In this document: positions 1 through 6,308 of the stretch, in pieces
How positions within the stretch are numbered: the stretch's first letter is position 1
Layout: every line of letters begins with the position of its first letter
Origin: an uncultured Pseudomonadota bacterium
GTDB taxonomy: Bacteria; Pseudomonadota; Gammaproteobacteria; Methylococcales; Methylomonadaceae
Assembly: GCA_903953455.1 (NCBI GenBank)
Contig: CAJBJW010000002.1
Coordinates: 1-21,812 of the forward strand
Direction: 5' to 3'
Length of the DNA: 21,812 nt
Notes under the pieces: generated by a model
What the model was told of the DNA's origin: nothing
Database searches by the model: none
What the model saw: the letters and a program-made list of their open reading frames with translations, nothing else
Translations under genes and position numbers: made by a program

Positions 1-1
1 C

Positions 2-2095
2 CTATACGATGTACGTTTGCGAATCACTATGCCAAATACAGTTGATAAACGTATTATTATTTTAGACATAGATGAAAAAAGTTTAGCGCAAGAAGGCCAT
101 TGGCCATGGCGGCGTGATAAGTTAGCCGATTTAGTCGATATTCTTGTTGATTATTATGGCGCAAAATTAGTTGGATTTGACGTCGTTTTTTCTGAAAAAG
201 CGTCAAATGACAGTATAACAACACTCGAGAAATTAGCAAAAAATCAGCTACAAAACGATGCAAATTTCATATCCGCAATTGAAAAAATACGTCCTGAACT
301 TTCATACGATGACCGATTCAGTCACAGCTTACAAAATCGCCCTGTGGTTTTAGGTTATTTCTTTAGTCATCATGACGAACAAAACAACGAGATTGGTCAA
401 CTCCCTGCCCCTCTATCTAACGTACACGACGATTTTACCCATTTACTTTTTGACGCTAAAAGTTACATCGCCAATTTACCGACACTTCAATCATCTGCAC
501 TCTCTGGTGGATATTTAGATAATGCAAACGTTGATGAAGATGGCGTTTATCGACGATTACCGCTCATTACAAGTTATAAACACCAACTCTACAGTACGCT
601 TTCACTTTCGCTTTTTCATCAATTACTTGGTTCACCTCCAGTAGAATTTATCACCAGTAATGATTATGGTGAAAATCGCCTTGAAGCATTAAAACTAGCT
701 GGATTTACTATTCCCGTTGATGATAGCGGCAATTTACTCGTACCCTTTCGCGGCAAACAAAATAGTTTCAAATACATTTCAGTCACTGACGTTTTAAATG
801 GTGACGTGGCAGTTTCTGAGCTTCACGATAAAATTATTATTATCGGTACATCTGCTGCAGGTTTACTTGATTTACGCTCAACGCCTGTTCAAAACGTTTA
901 TGCGGGTGTTGAAGTTCATGCAAATATTCTCAGCGGTCTGCTCGATCAATCCGTAAAATCACGCCCCACATACATTATCGCGGCCGAAATGCTTGAGTTA
1001 GCGCTATTATTTATATTTTCCATGCTGTTATTTCCGCGTGTTAGCATTATCGCTTCAGCATTCATATTTCTTATTTTTTCTGGCGTTATGACTACCTTTA
1101 ATTTTTATTTATGGTCACTTAAAAATATAGACACTCATTTAGCCACACCATTGATTTTATTTTCACTACTTTATGGTGGCCAAATGTTCTTTGGCTTTTT
1201 CTTTGAAAATCGTAAAAAGAAACAATTAGGCAATATTTTTGGTCAATATATCCCAAAAGAATTGGTCGACGAAATGAGCAACTCAGACGAGGAATTTACC
1301 TTAAAAGGTGAAAATCGTGAAATGACGGTTTTTTTCTCTGATGTACGCGGATTTACAACTATTTCAGAATCACTCGAAGCGGCAGAATTATGCGATTTAA
1401 TTAACGCTATCCTTACGCCTGTTACGCGCATTATTCATGAAAATAAAGGCACCATCGATAAATACATTGGTGATGCCATCATGGCGTTCTGGGGCGCACC
1501 CATGTATAACGATAAACACGCCTACCTAGCAGTAAAAGCTGGATTAACCGTTATCAATGAATTTGATATCATCAATGCGCATTTCAAATTGAAAAATTGG
1601 CCTGAAGTCGATTTAGGCGTGGGCTTGAATACGGGCGATATGGTCGTAGGTAATATGGGATCGGAATTTCGTATTGCATACACCGTTATGGGGGATACGG
1701 TGAATTTAGGCTCAAGACTTGAAGGATTAACTAAACAATACGGCGTCAAAATGATCGTTAGCGAATCGACGCGAACCGCGGCACCTGAATTTGCATATCG
1801 TGAACTCGACTGGGTACGTGTCAAAGGTAAAAACAAACCCATTAAAATTTATGAACCCATATGTGAACAAGCCGACCTTAAAGAATGTGATCAAAAAACG
1901 CTCGACCTCACCTGTCATGCCATTGAATTTTATCGCAAACAATCGTGGAATGAAGCACAAACATTATTTTCACAACTGCATAATTTAAAGCCTCATGACT
2001 TGTTATATAAAATTTATTTAGATCGTATTGCTTATTTTAGAGAAAACCCACCAAATTTAGATTGGGATGGAACATTCACCCATACCAGCAAATAA
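2..2095 (+). CDS. CHASE2-domain adenylate cyclase (5' end outside window)
   Basis: Membrane-bound class III nucleotide cyclase that probably makes cAMP in response to a periplasmic signal. The reading frame is open to the left edge and already reads LYDVRL before the first possible start (TTG at 17), which is typical of the beginning of CHASE2, so the N-terminal membrane helix lies upstream. Numbered from the codon at 17: CHASE2 about 1-310 with the IDEKSL...WPWRR motif near 18-33; three membrane helices about 318-398; catalytic domain about 430-615. Metal-binding Asp442 (SDVRGF) and Asp486 (YIGDA) are present, as are Asn563 and Arg567 of the NLGSR motif. The substrate-specifying pair is Lys482 and Thr556, the Lys/Thr combination known from class IIIb adenylate cyclases. 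It converges with rlmB. Cyclase activity is secure; the adenylate specificity is inferred from these residues. Confidence 0.93.
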   Translation, partial: LYDVRLRITMPNTVDKRIIILDIDEKSLAQEGHWPWRRDKLADLVDILVDYYGAKLVGFDVVFSEKASNDSITTLEKLAKNQLQNDANFISAIEKIRPELSYDDRFSHSLQNRPVVLGYFFSHHDEQNNEIGQLPAPLSNVHDDFTHLLFDAKSYIANLPTLQSSALSGGYLDNANVDEDGVYRRLPLITSYKHQLYSTLSLSLFHQLLGSPPVEFITSNDYGENRLEALKLAGFTIPVDDSGNLLVPFRGKQNSFKYISVTDVLNGDVAVSELHDKIIIIGTSAAGLLDLRSTPVQNVYAGVEVHANILSGLLDQSVKSRPTYIIAAEMLELALLFIFSMLLFPRVSIIASAFIFLIFSGVMTTFNFYLWSLKNIDTHLATPLILFSLLYGGQMFFGFFFENRKKKQLGNIFGQYIPKELVDEMSNSDEEFTLKGENREMTVFFSDVRGFTTISESLEAAELCDLINAILTPVTRIIHENKGTIDKYIGDAIMAFWGAPMYNDKHAYLAVKAGLTVINEFDIINAHFKLKNWPEVDLGVGLNTGDMVVGNMGSEFRIAYTVMGDTVNLGSRLEGLTKQYGVKMIVSESTRTAAPEFAYRELDWVRVKGKNKPIKIYEPICEQADLKECDQKTLDLTCHAIEFYRKQSWNEAQTLFSQLHNLKPHDLLYKIYLDRIAYFRENPPNLDWDGTFTHTSK

Positions 2096-2107
2096 TTAAC
2101 AACCGAC

Positions 2108-2135
2108 TCAGCGGCAAATTCACCCTTGCCGCTGA
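2108..2135. other. Stem-loop at the cyclase/rlmB convergent junction
   Basis: TCAGCGGCAA (2108-2117) pairs perfectly with TTGCCGCTGA (2126-2135) around an 8-base loop. The right arm overlaps the last codons of rlmB and the loop covers its stop codon. No clear T-run follows on either strand, so it is a weak or non-canonical terminator or an mRNA 3'-end protecting structure. Confidence 0.5.
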
Positions 2136-2860
2136 CGCAGCACTTCATAAAGTAGCACGCCCGTTGCAACGGATAAATTTAAACTTTCCACCGTACCTAG
2201 CATCGGCAATTTCACTAAAAAATCGCATTGTTCGCGGGTTAATCGACGCATCCCCTTCTCTTCTGCCCCAATCACTAAAGCCATTGGCACTGTAAAATCA
2301 CTTTTAAACAGTATACTTTCCGCTTCACCAGCGGTGCCAATCACCCAAACACCTTCCGTTTTTAACCAGCGCAACGTACGAGCAAGATTGGTAACAACAT
2401 AAACCGGTACCGTTTCAGCGGCGCCACTGGCGACTTTGCACACCGTAGGCGTGATACCCACCGCATTATCTTTTGTAATAATAATACCGTGCACACCCGT
2501 TGCATCCGCTGTACGCAAACACGCGCCTAAATTATGCGGATCTTGTACGTTATCTAACACTAAAAACAACGCATTTTCTGATAAATGTTCAACGGCCACT
2601 TTTAAATCATTTTCAGATAACTCTTCAGGCAACGCGACTTCCAACACAACGCCTTGATGATTCATTCCGTCTGCAAGTTTATCAAGCTTTTTACGCTCAA
2701 CTTTTTCGATTGAAATGTCTAATGTCGATAGTGTTTCAAGCAACGTTTCAAGACGTTTATCATGACGTTCACTGTCAACCCACGCGCGAGAAATTTTTTG
2801 TGGTGAATACATCAGCGCAGACTGCGCAGCATGCAAGCCAACAATTTTAGTCAGTTTCAT
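2120..2860 (-). CDS. rlmB: 23S rRNA (guanosine-2'-O-)-methyltransferase RlmB (SPOUT family)
   Basis: Methylates the 2'-O of G2251 in the peptidyl-transferase P-loop of 23S rRNA using SAM. The 246-residue length is normal for RlmB. An N-terminal substrate-binding domain (about 1-75) is followed by the knotted SPOUT domain. SPOUT motif 1 is around residues 103-117 (NVQDPHNLGACLRT, with Asn110 and Arg116), motif 2 around 194-204 (ALVIGAEEKGM), and motif 3 around 225-234 (ESLNLSVATG). The ATG lies only 3 bases after the xoxJ stop codon and the sequence before it is a poor Shine-Dalgarno, so translation is probably coupled to xoxJ. This is an unusual partner for a methanol dehydrogenase accessory gene. 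In many gammaproteobacteria rlmB follows rnr instead. Confidence 0.95.
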   Translation of the reverse strand: MKLTKIVGLHAAQSALMYSPQKISRAWVDSERHDKRLETLLETLSTLDISIEKVERKKLDKLADGMNHQGVVLEVALPEELSENDLKVAVEHLSENALFLVLDNVQDPHNLGACLRTADATGVHGIIITKDNAVGITPTVCKVASGAAETVPVYVVTNLARTLRWLKTEGVWVIGTAGEAESILFKSDFTVPMALVIGAEEKGMRRLTREQCDFLVKLPMLGTVESLNLSVATGVLLYEVLRQRQG

Positions 2861-2863
2861 AAA

Positions 2864-3709
2864 TCAATCTTTTTTAGCAGGTGACTGCGTAATGGGTAGC
2901 AGTGGAATATGGTATTGTGCCAAAATAGCGGCAATATCGGTAGATTTTTCAATAATCAATTTATTAAGCACTTCTTGGCGTGCTTTGTCGCCTCGACGCA
3001 CTCCCATTGTCATTTGATAGTCAAACTTAATACCTGATTCTGATTGCATTTCAATAACATGATAATCGCTTGGATGCCCAGAAATAATATGACCAGCAAA
3101 CACACCCCAAAGCATGACCATATCAATTTTTTTAGCTTTTAAATCTTGCTCAATTTGCATGGCAACATTATGTTGACTGTCCCCAGTCATACTTTGATAA
3201 GGAATACCTTGATCGAGTAAATCATGTTTTTGTAGCCAGTCAGTACCTGGACCGCGATCAAACATAGCAATTTTTAATTTTGCTTGCTGCACAAGTGGCA
3301 ATTCAGCAAGTTGTTGCGCTGTTTGAATATGATCCCATCCACGCCCTTTTGCAATGAGCAATACATAGGTCGAATGATAATAAGGTTGCGTTGTAAGTAA
3401 CATATCACTCCCTTCAGGCATCCCCATCACAATATCACATTTAAAGTCTTTACTTTCAACCGCATTCTCATCGGTAAAGGCATTAAGCGAATTACGCAAA
3501 AAACCAATACGTTGTGGCAACCAAAAATACTCTAGCTCTTGATTTAAAGAGTTAGCAAAAAGCGCCGCAATTTTATTTTCAAAACCGGTCTGTGCTTTAT
3601 CTGAATAAGGTGGATTGAGTGGATCTGCACAAACTTTAAATGTCTCGGCATAGGTGGCCGAAACACCTAAACTCAACAAAGCGCCAAAAATAGCAGAAGA
3701 TATTTTCAT
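2864..3709 (-). CDS. xoxJ: XoxJ/MxaJ-like periplasmic substrate-binding-fold protein of methanol dehydrogenase
   Basis: Periplasmic solute-binding-fold protein of the MxaJ/XoxJ family, encoded with PQQ methanol dehydrogenases; its proposed role is activation or assembly of XoxF. The 281 residues begin with a Sec signal peptide (hydrophobic 5-18, likely cut after Ala21). Mature protein opens with the family motif VCADPLNPPYSD; Cys27 and Cys91 could form the disulfide suggested for this family. The start codon is set by GAGG about 8 bases upstream of ATG. It lies 104 bases downstream of xoxF, behind a terminator, and 3 bases before rlmB. No cytochrome c gene (xoxG) is present between or beside them in this window, so the electron acceptor of XoxF must be encoded elsewhere. 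The family assignment is supported by sequence and by the position next to xoxF. Confidence 0.86.
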   Translation of the reverse strand: MKISSAIFGALLSLGVSATYAETFKVCADPLNPPYSDKAQTGFENKIAALFANSLNQELEYFWLPQRIGFLRNSLNAFTDENAVESKDFKCDIVMGMPEGSDMLLTTQPYYHSTYVLLIAKGRGWDHIQTAQQLAELPLVQQAKLKIAMFDRGPGTDWLQKHDLLDQGIPYQSMTGDSQHNVAMQIEQDLKAKKIDMVMLWGVFAGHIISGHPSDYHVIEMQSESGIKFDYQMTMGVRRGDKARQEVLNKLIIEKSTDIAAILAQYHIPLLPITQSPAKKD

Positions 3710-3734
3710 GATGAATCCTCAAGATAAAATGAAT

Positions 3735-3767
3735 AAAAAAGCCCTAACCAACGAATTGGCTAGGGCT
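3735..3767 (-). terminator. Rho-independent terminator between xoxF and xoxJ
   Basis: On the minus strand, AGCCCTA...TAGGGCT arms with an inner CCAA/TTGG pairing form a long stem (3740-3767), followed directly by a run of six T (3735-3740). It sits 46 bases after the xoxF stop. It probably ends most xoxF transcripts and lets only a fraction read into xoxJ-rlmB. Confidence 0.85.
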
Positions 3768-3786
3768 CTTGAGTTGACTAAATAAA

Positions 3787-3803
3787 TTAAGTTAAAAACT
3801 TAA
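3787..3803 (-). other. AT-rich hairpin just after the xoxF stop codon
   Basis: TTAAGTT (3787-3793) and AACTTAA (3797-3803) form a perfect 7-bp stem with a 3-base loop, 11 bases after the xoxF stop and upstream of the GC-rich terminator. The same AGTT-TTT-AACT core occurs after the 37-residue lipoprotein gene (8458-8478). It may protect the 3' end of the message; that function is inferred. Confidence 0.45.
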
Positions 3804-3813
3804 CTGGAATTTA

Positions 3814-5667
3814 TTAGTTAGGCAATGCAAATACAGTGAATGTTCCACCTAATTTGGTGAATGAACTCAAACTTCTATATGCACCTACCGCACCCAAACC
3901 TTCTGAGTTTGTGCTTGCTTCGCCATTATCTAAGCCAGCTGCGATACCAATACCAGCCCAACCACCGATACCTGAAAGAACACCAACGTATTGTTTACCG
4001 TTGAATTCCCATGTATTGACGTTACCAATGATGCCTGATGGGGTTTTGAATTTATACAATTCTTTACCTGTTTTCGCATCAACGGCTTTCAAGTAACCTT
4101 CAAGTGTACCGTAGAATACAACACCACCAGCTGTTGCCACTGAACCAGACCACACAGAGAATGTTTCTTTGTTAGACCATGCGATTTTGCCTGTTTTTGC
4201 ATCATACGCAGTGAATTGACCTAAGTTAGTAGAACCGTCTGCTTGACCAGTCAATACGTCAGCGCCCGCAGGACCCATCGTCAATGTTGCACCTACATAA
4301 GGTTGACCTGCTGTGTATGCCACTTCAAATGGTTCATAGTCCATGCACAAATGGTTGCCTGAAATATAGAACAAGCCAGTTTGTGGAGAGTAAGAAACAG
4401 GTTGTTGGTTTTTAGAACCTAACGCTGCAGGGCAGACGCCTGTTGTGTTAACATCTTCCCCATTTTGCTCTGTTGAGTATTTAGACACAACTTGTGGACG
4501 ACCAGTTTTCATGTCAACATGACTTGCCCAGTTAACTGATTTGTCGAATTTTTCAGCAACAAGCAATTCACCTGTTTCACGATCTAATGTGTAACCAAAA
4601 CCATTACGATCAAAATGCACAATCGTTTTATGCATTTTACCTTTCACTTCTTGGTCAACTAAAACAGTTTCATTGATACCGTCAAAATCCCATTCATCGT
4701 GTGGCGTCATTTGGTAAACCCATTTCACTTCACCAGTGTCAGCATCACGTGCCCACAATGACATAGACCATTTGTTGTCACCTGGACGTTGTACAGGGTT
4801 CCAAGTTGATGGGTTACCTGATCCGTAATAAACCAAGTTCAATTTTGGGTCATAAGAATACCAACCCCAAGTTGTACCGCCACCAATTTTCCATTGATCA
4901 CCTTTCCAAGTGCTTAAGCTTGAATTTTCACCAACAGCTTGAACGCTACCATCTTTCCATGCTGTTGTTTTTTTAGCGCTGATCAATGTATCTTTATCTG
5001 GACCGATACTGTAGCCTTTCCAAGCTAATTTTCCAGAATTGATATCATAAGCGGCTAAGAAACCACGAACACCAAATTCACCACCAGAAATACCTGTAAT
5101 GACTTTATCTTTTACAACGATAGGTGCGTTAGTGTTGGTCATACCCAATTTTGGGTCACCGTTTTGAACGCTCCAAATACGTTTACCTGTTTTCGCATCT
5201 AATGCAGTTAAAACAGTATCTGATTGTTGTAAGAAGATTTTTCCGTCACCGTAAGCAAGACCACGGTTAACGGTATCGCAGCACATAACAGGAATAGTTA
5301 CATCAGCATCTTGACTTGGCGTGAATTCCCAAATAACAGACTGTGTTGATTGGTCAATTGCATAAACTGTGTTTGGAAATGGTGTATGAATAAATAATAC
5401 GCCATTTACTGCTAAAGGACCGCCTTCATGACCACGCAATACACCAGTTGAAAATGACCAAGCAGGTTGCAAGGTTTTAACATTGTCAGTTGTGATTTGG
5501 TTTAATTTACTAAAGCGAGTACCCGCATAATCACCACCCCATGTTGCCCAGTTAGCAGGGTTTTGAGTCAATTTTTCAAGATCAGCATTTGCTGTCGCAA
5601 TCGCGGGAACCGCCAATACTGCTGCGATACTCGATGTAAGTAAAAAGCTTTTTAAATATTTCTTCAT
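3814..5667 (-). CDS. xoxF: Lanthanide-dependent PQQ methanol dehydrogenase XoxF
   Basis: Periplasmic eight-bladed propeller quinoprotein that oxidises methanol (and probably formaldehyde), passing electrons to a cytochrome c. Length 617, normal for XoxF. Signal peptide: residues 1 to about 27, ending ATANA. Hallmarks seen: vicinal disulfide Cys129-Cys130 (MCCDTVNRG), metal ligands Glu197 (GGEFG) and Asn285 (GSGNPS), catalytic Asp327 and, two residues later, Asp329 in WDFDG. Asp329 is the extra acidic ligand that marks rare-earth (XoxF) enzymes; calcium MxaF proteins carry a small residue there. Arg354 (FDRNG) is the conserved active-site arginine. The start is fixed by AGGAG 8 bases upstream of ATG. 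A strong terminator follows. No mxaI small subunit or xoxG cytochrome is nearby. Confidence 0.96.
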   Translation of the reverse strand: MKKYLKSFLLTSSIAAVLAVPAIATANADLEKLTQNPANWATWGGDYAGTRFSKLNQITTDNVKTLQPAWSFSTGVLRGHEGGPLAVNGVLFIHTPFPNTVYAIDQSTQSVIWEFTPSQDADVTIPVMCCDTVNRGLAYGDGKIFLQQSDTVLTALDAKTGKRIWSVQNGDPKLGMTNTNAPIVVKDKVITGISGGEFGVRGFLAAYDINSGKLAWKGYSIGPDKDTLISAKKTTAWKDGSVQAVGENSSLSTWKGDQWKIGGGTTWGWYSYDPKLNLVYYGSGNPSTWNPVQRPGDNKWSMSLWARDADTGEVKWVYQMTPHDEWDFDGINETVLVDQEVKGKMHKTIVHFDRNGFGYTLDRETGELLVAEKFDKSVNWASHVDMKTGRPQVVSKYSTEQNGEDVNTTGVCPAALGSKNQQPVSYSPQTGLFYISGNHLCMDYEPFEVAYTAGQPYVGATLTMGPAGADVLTGQADGSTNLGQFTAYDAKTGKIAWSNKETFSVWSGSVATAGGVVFYGTLEGYLKAVDAKTGKELYKFKTPSGIIGNVNTWEFNGKQYVGVLSGIGGWAGIGIAAGLDNGEASTNSEGLGAVGAYRSLSSFTKLGGTFTVFALPN

Positions 5668-5682
5668 TAGGTTCTCCTGATA

Positions 5683-5700
5683 TTCTGTTGCATGACAGAA
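5683..5700 (-). promoter_or_regulatory. Inverted repeat TTCTGT-N6-ACAGAA in the xoxF leader
   Basis: Perfect 6-bp arms (5683-5688 and 5695-5700) spaced by six bases, ending only 5 bases before the xoxF Shine-Dalgarno sequence (5671-5678). As RNA it could form a hairpin next to the RBS; as DNA it could be a repressor site. Function is inferred from position only. Confidence 0.4.
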
Positions 5701-5716
5701 CAGTAATTATATTTAC

Positions 5717-5730
5717 AACTAACGTTAGTT
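5717..5730. promoter_or_regulatory. Perfect 14-bp palindrome upstream of xoxF
   Basis: AACTAACGTTAGTT is a perfect dyad centred about 56 bases upstream of the xoxF start codon and downstream of the candidate -10. It has no spacer, so it cannot fold well as RNA, which favours a protein-binding operator, for example for a TetR- or LysR-type regulator. The regulator is not in the window. Confidence 0.5.
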
Positions 5731-5783
5731 CTAAGAGGGCTTTTATCTAAATTTTCATTGTAGGAAGCGACTCTGGAGATGTA

Positions 5784-5811
5784 AATTTAACGATTTTAAC
5801 TAAAATGTCAA
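5784..5811 (-). promoter_or_regulatory. Candidate sigma70 promoter of xoxF
   Basis: On the minus strand a perfect -35 TTGACA (5806-5811) is followed after 16 bases by TAAATT (5784-5789), a 4-of-6 match to the -10 consensus. Transcription would start near 5777, leaving a leader of about 110 bases that contains the palindrome and the inverted repeat. Confidence 0.45.
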
Positions 5812-5926
5812 CTTTAAAAAAATCCACTGAAGATTTTACTCATAAAATCACTCTTAAAATAAATCCGCAGGTTTCATTATCTTCATGACTTTCAAAGTAT
5901 ATATCCCAAACATATGCAAAAAATTA

Positions 5927-5949
5927 GCGTGATTTTTTGAAAAACACGC
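5927..5949. other. Inverted repeat GCGTG...CACGC
   Basis: GCGTG (5927-5931) and CACGC (5945-5949) flank a T-run and A-run that can also pair, giving an interrupted hairpin in the middle of the divergent intergenic region. It could be a weak terminator or an operator; no gene end lies next to it. Confidence 0.3.
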
Positions 5950-6017
5950 ACTTAGAAATAGTAAAATATTTTTTTTATGGAATTAATAAGTTTTCTGAAG
6001 TATTATTAGCTTTCGAT

Positions 6018-6039
6018 TCATGCTGAATTTTTAGCATGA
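6018..6039. promoter_or_regulatory. Inverted repeat TCATGCT-N8-AGCATGA upstream of the 43-aa gene
   Basis: Perfect 7-bp arms (6018-6024 and 6033-6039) around an 8-base AT spacer, 33 bases before the start codon of the small membrane peptide. The layout fits a dimeric regulator site or a leader hairpin. No clear consensus promoter could be placed with confidence for this gene. Confidence 0.4.
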
Positions 6040-6071
6040 TTTTAACAACTATAAAACACAGGAGAGTGCTC

Positions 6072-6203
6072 ATGGGAGCAATTTTAGACGTTACTGAAAT
6101 GTTAAAAACACCAGCTGGTGCAACAATTGGTCTTGCGGTTGTTGTAGTAGGTTACTTCTTCGTGAAGTGGGTTTTCGCAGCACATCCAGACGAAGAGCAA
6201 TAA
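6072..6203 (+). CDS. 43-residue single-pass membrane peptide divergent from xoxF (unknown function)
   Basis: I do not recognise a family. The frame begins MGAILDVTEMLKTPAG, then has a hydrophobic segment (about residues 17-37, including GLAVVVVGYFFVKWVF) and ends in a short acidic tail AAHPDEEQ. A GxxxG motif (Gly16-Gly20) sits at the start of the helix and could mediate helix packing. Support for a real gene is strong for its size: a good Shine-Dalgarno AGGAG (6060-6064) 7 bases before ATG, and a perfect rho-independent terminator 30 bases after the stop. It is therefore a single-gene transcription unit, back-to-back with xoxF across a 404-bp control region. It could be a small subunit or regulator of a membrane complex. 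A link to methanol oxidation is only suggested by the divergent position. Confidence 0.8.
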   Translation: MGAILDVTEMLKTPAGATIGLAVVVVGYFFVKWVFAAHPDEEQ

Positions 6204-6233
6204 GCGACATTTTTGTCCCTATTTGTTTAAAAA

Positions 6234-6267
6234 GGTCGCAACAAGAAATTGTTGTGGCCTTTTTTTA
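6234..6267 (+). terminator. Rho-independent terminator of the 43-aa peptide gene
   Basis: GGTCGCAACAA (6234-6244) pairs over 11 positions, two of them G-U, with TTGTTGTGGCC (6249-6259) around a GAAA tetraloop, followed by seven T. It is a textbook structure in the + direction. Confidence 0.92.
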
Positions 6268-6308
6268 TTCCTAAAATCCACATCTCATCTAACGGCCCAC
6301 ACATTGCA

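Larger units (their letters stand above)
5668..6071. other. 404-bp divergent intergenic region between xoxF and the 43-aa peptide gene
   Basis: AT-rich control region serving both directions. It holds a candidate xoxF promoter, a 14-bp palindrome, three further inverted repeats (5683-5700, 5927-5949, 6018-6039) and the ribosome-binding sites of the two flanking genes. I found no convincing coding frame in it. Confidence 0.6.

Noticed and set aside
3814..5667. Calcium-type methanol dehydrogenase MxaF or an ethanol dehydrogenase (ExaA type)
   Set aside because: Asp329 two residues after the catalytic Asp, the overall motifs, the adjacent xoxJ and the absence of mxaI fit XoxF better.
6249..6308. 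Longer start (TTG) for the HTTM-DCC protein
   Set aside because: The TTG lies in the right arm of the terminator that ends the 43-aa gene, the added residues do not extend a recognisable domain, and an ATG follows at 6309.
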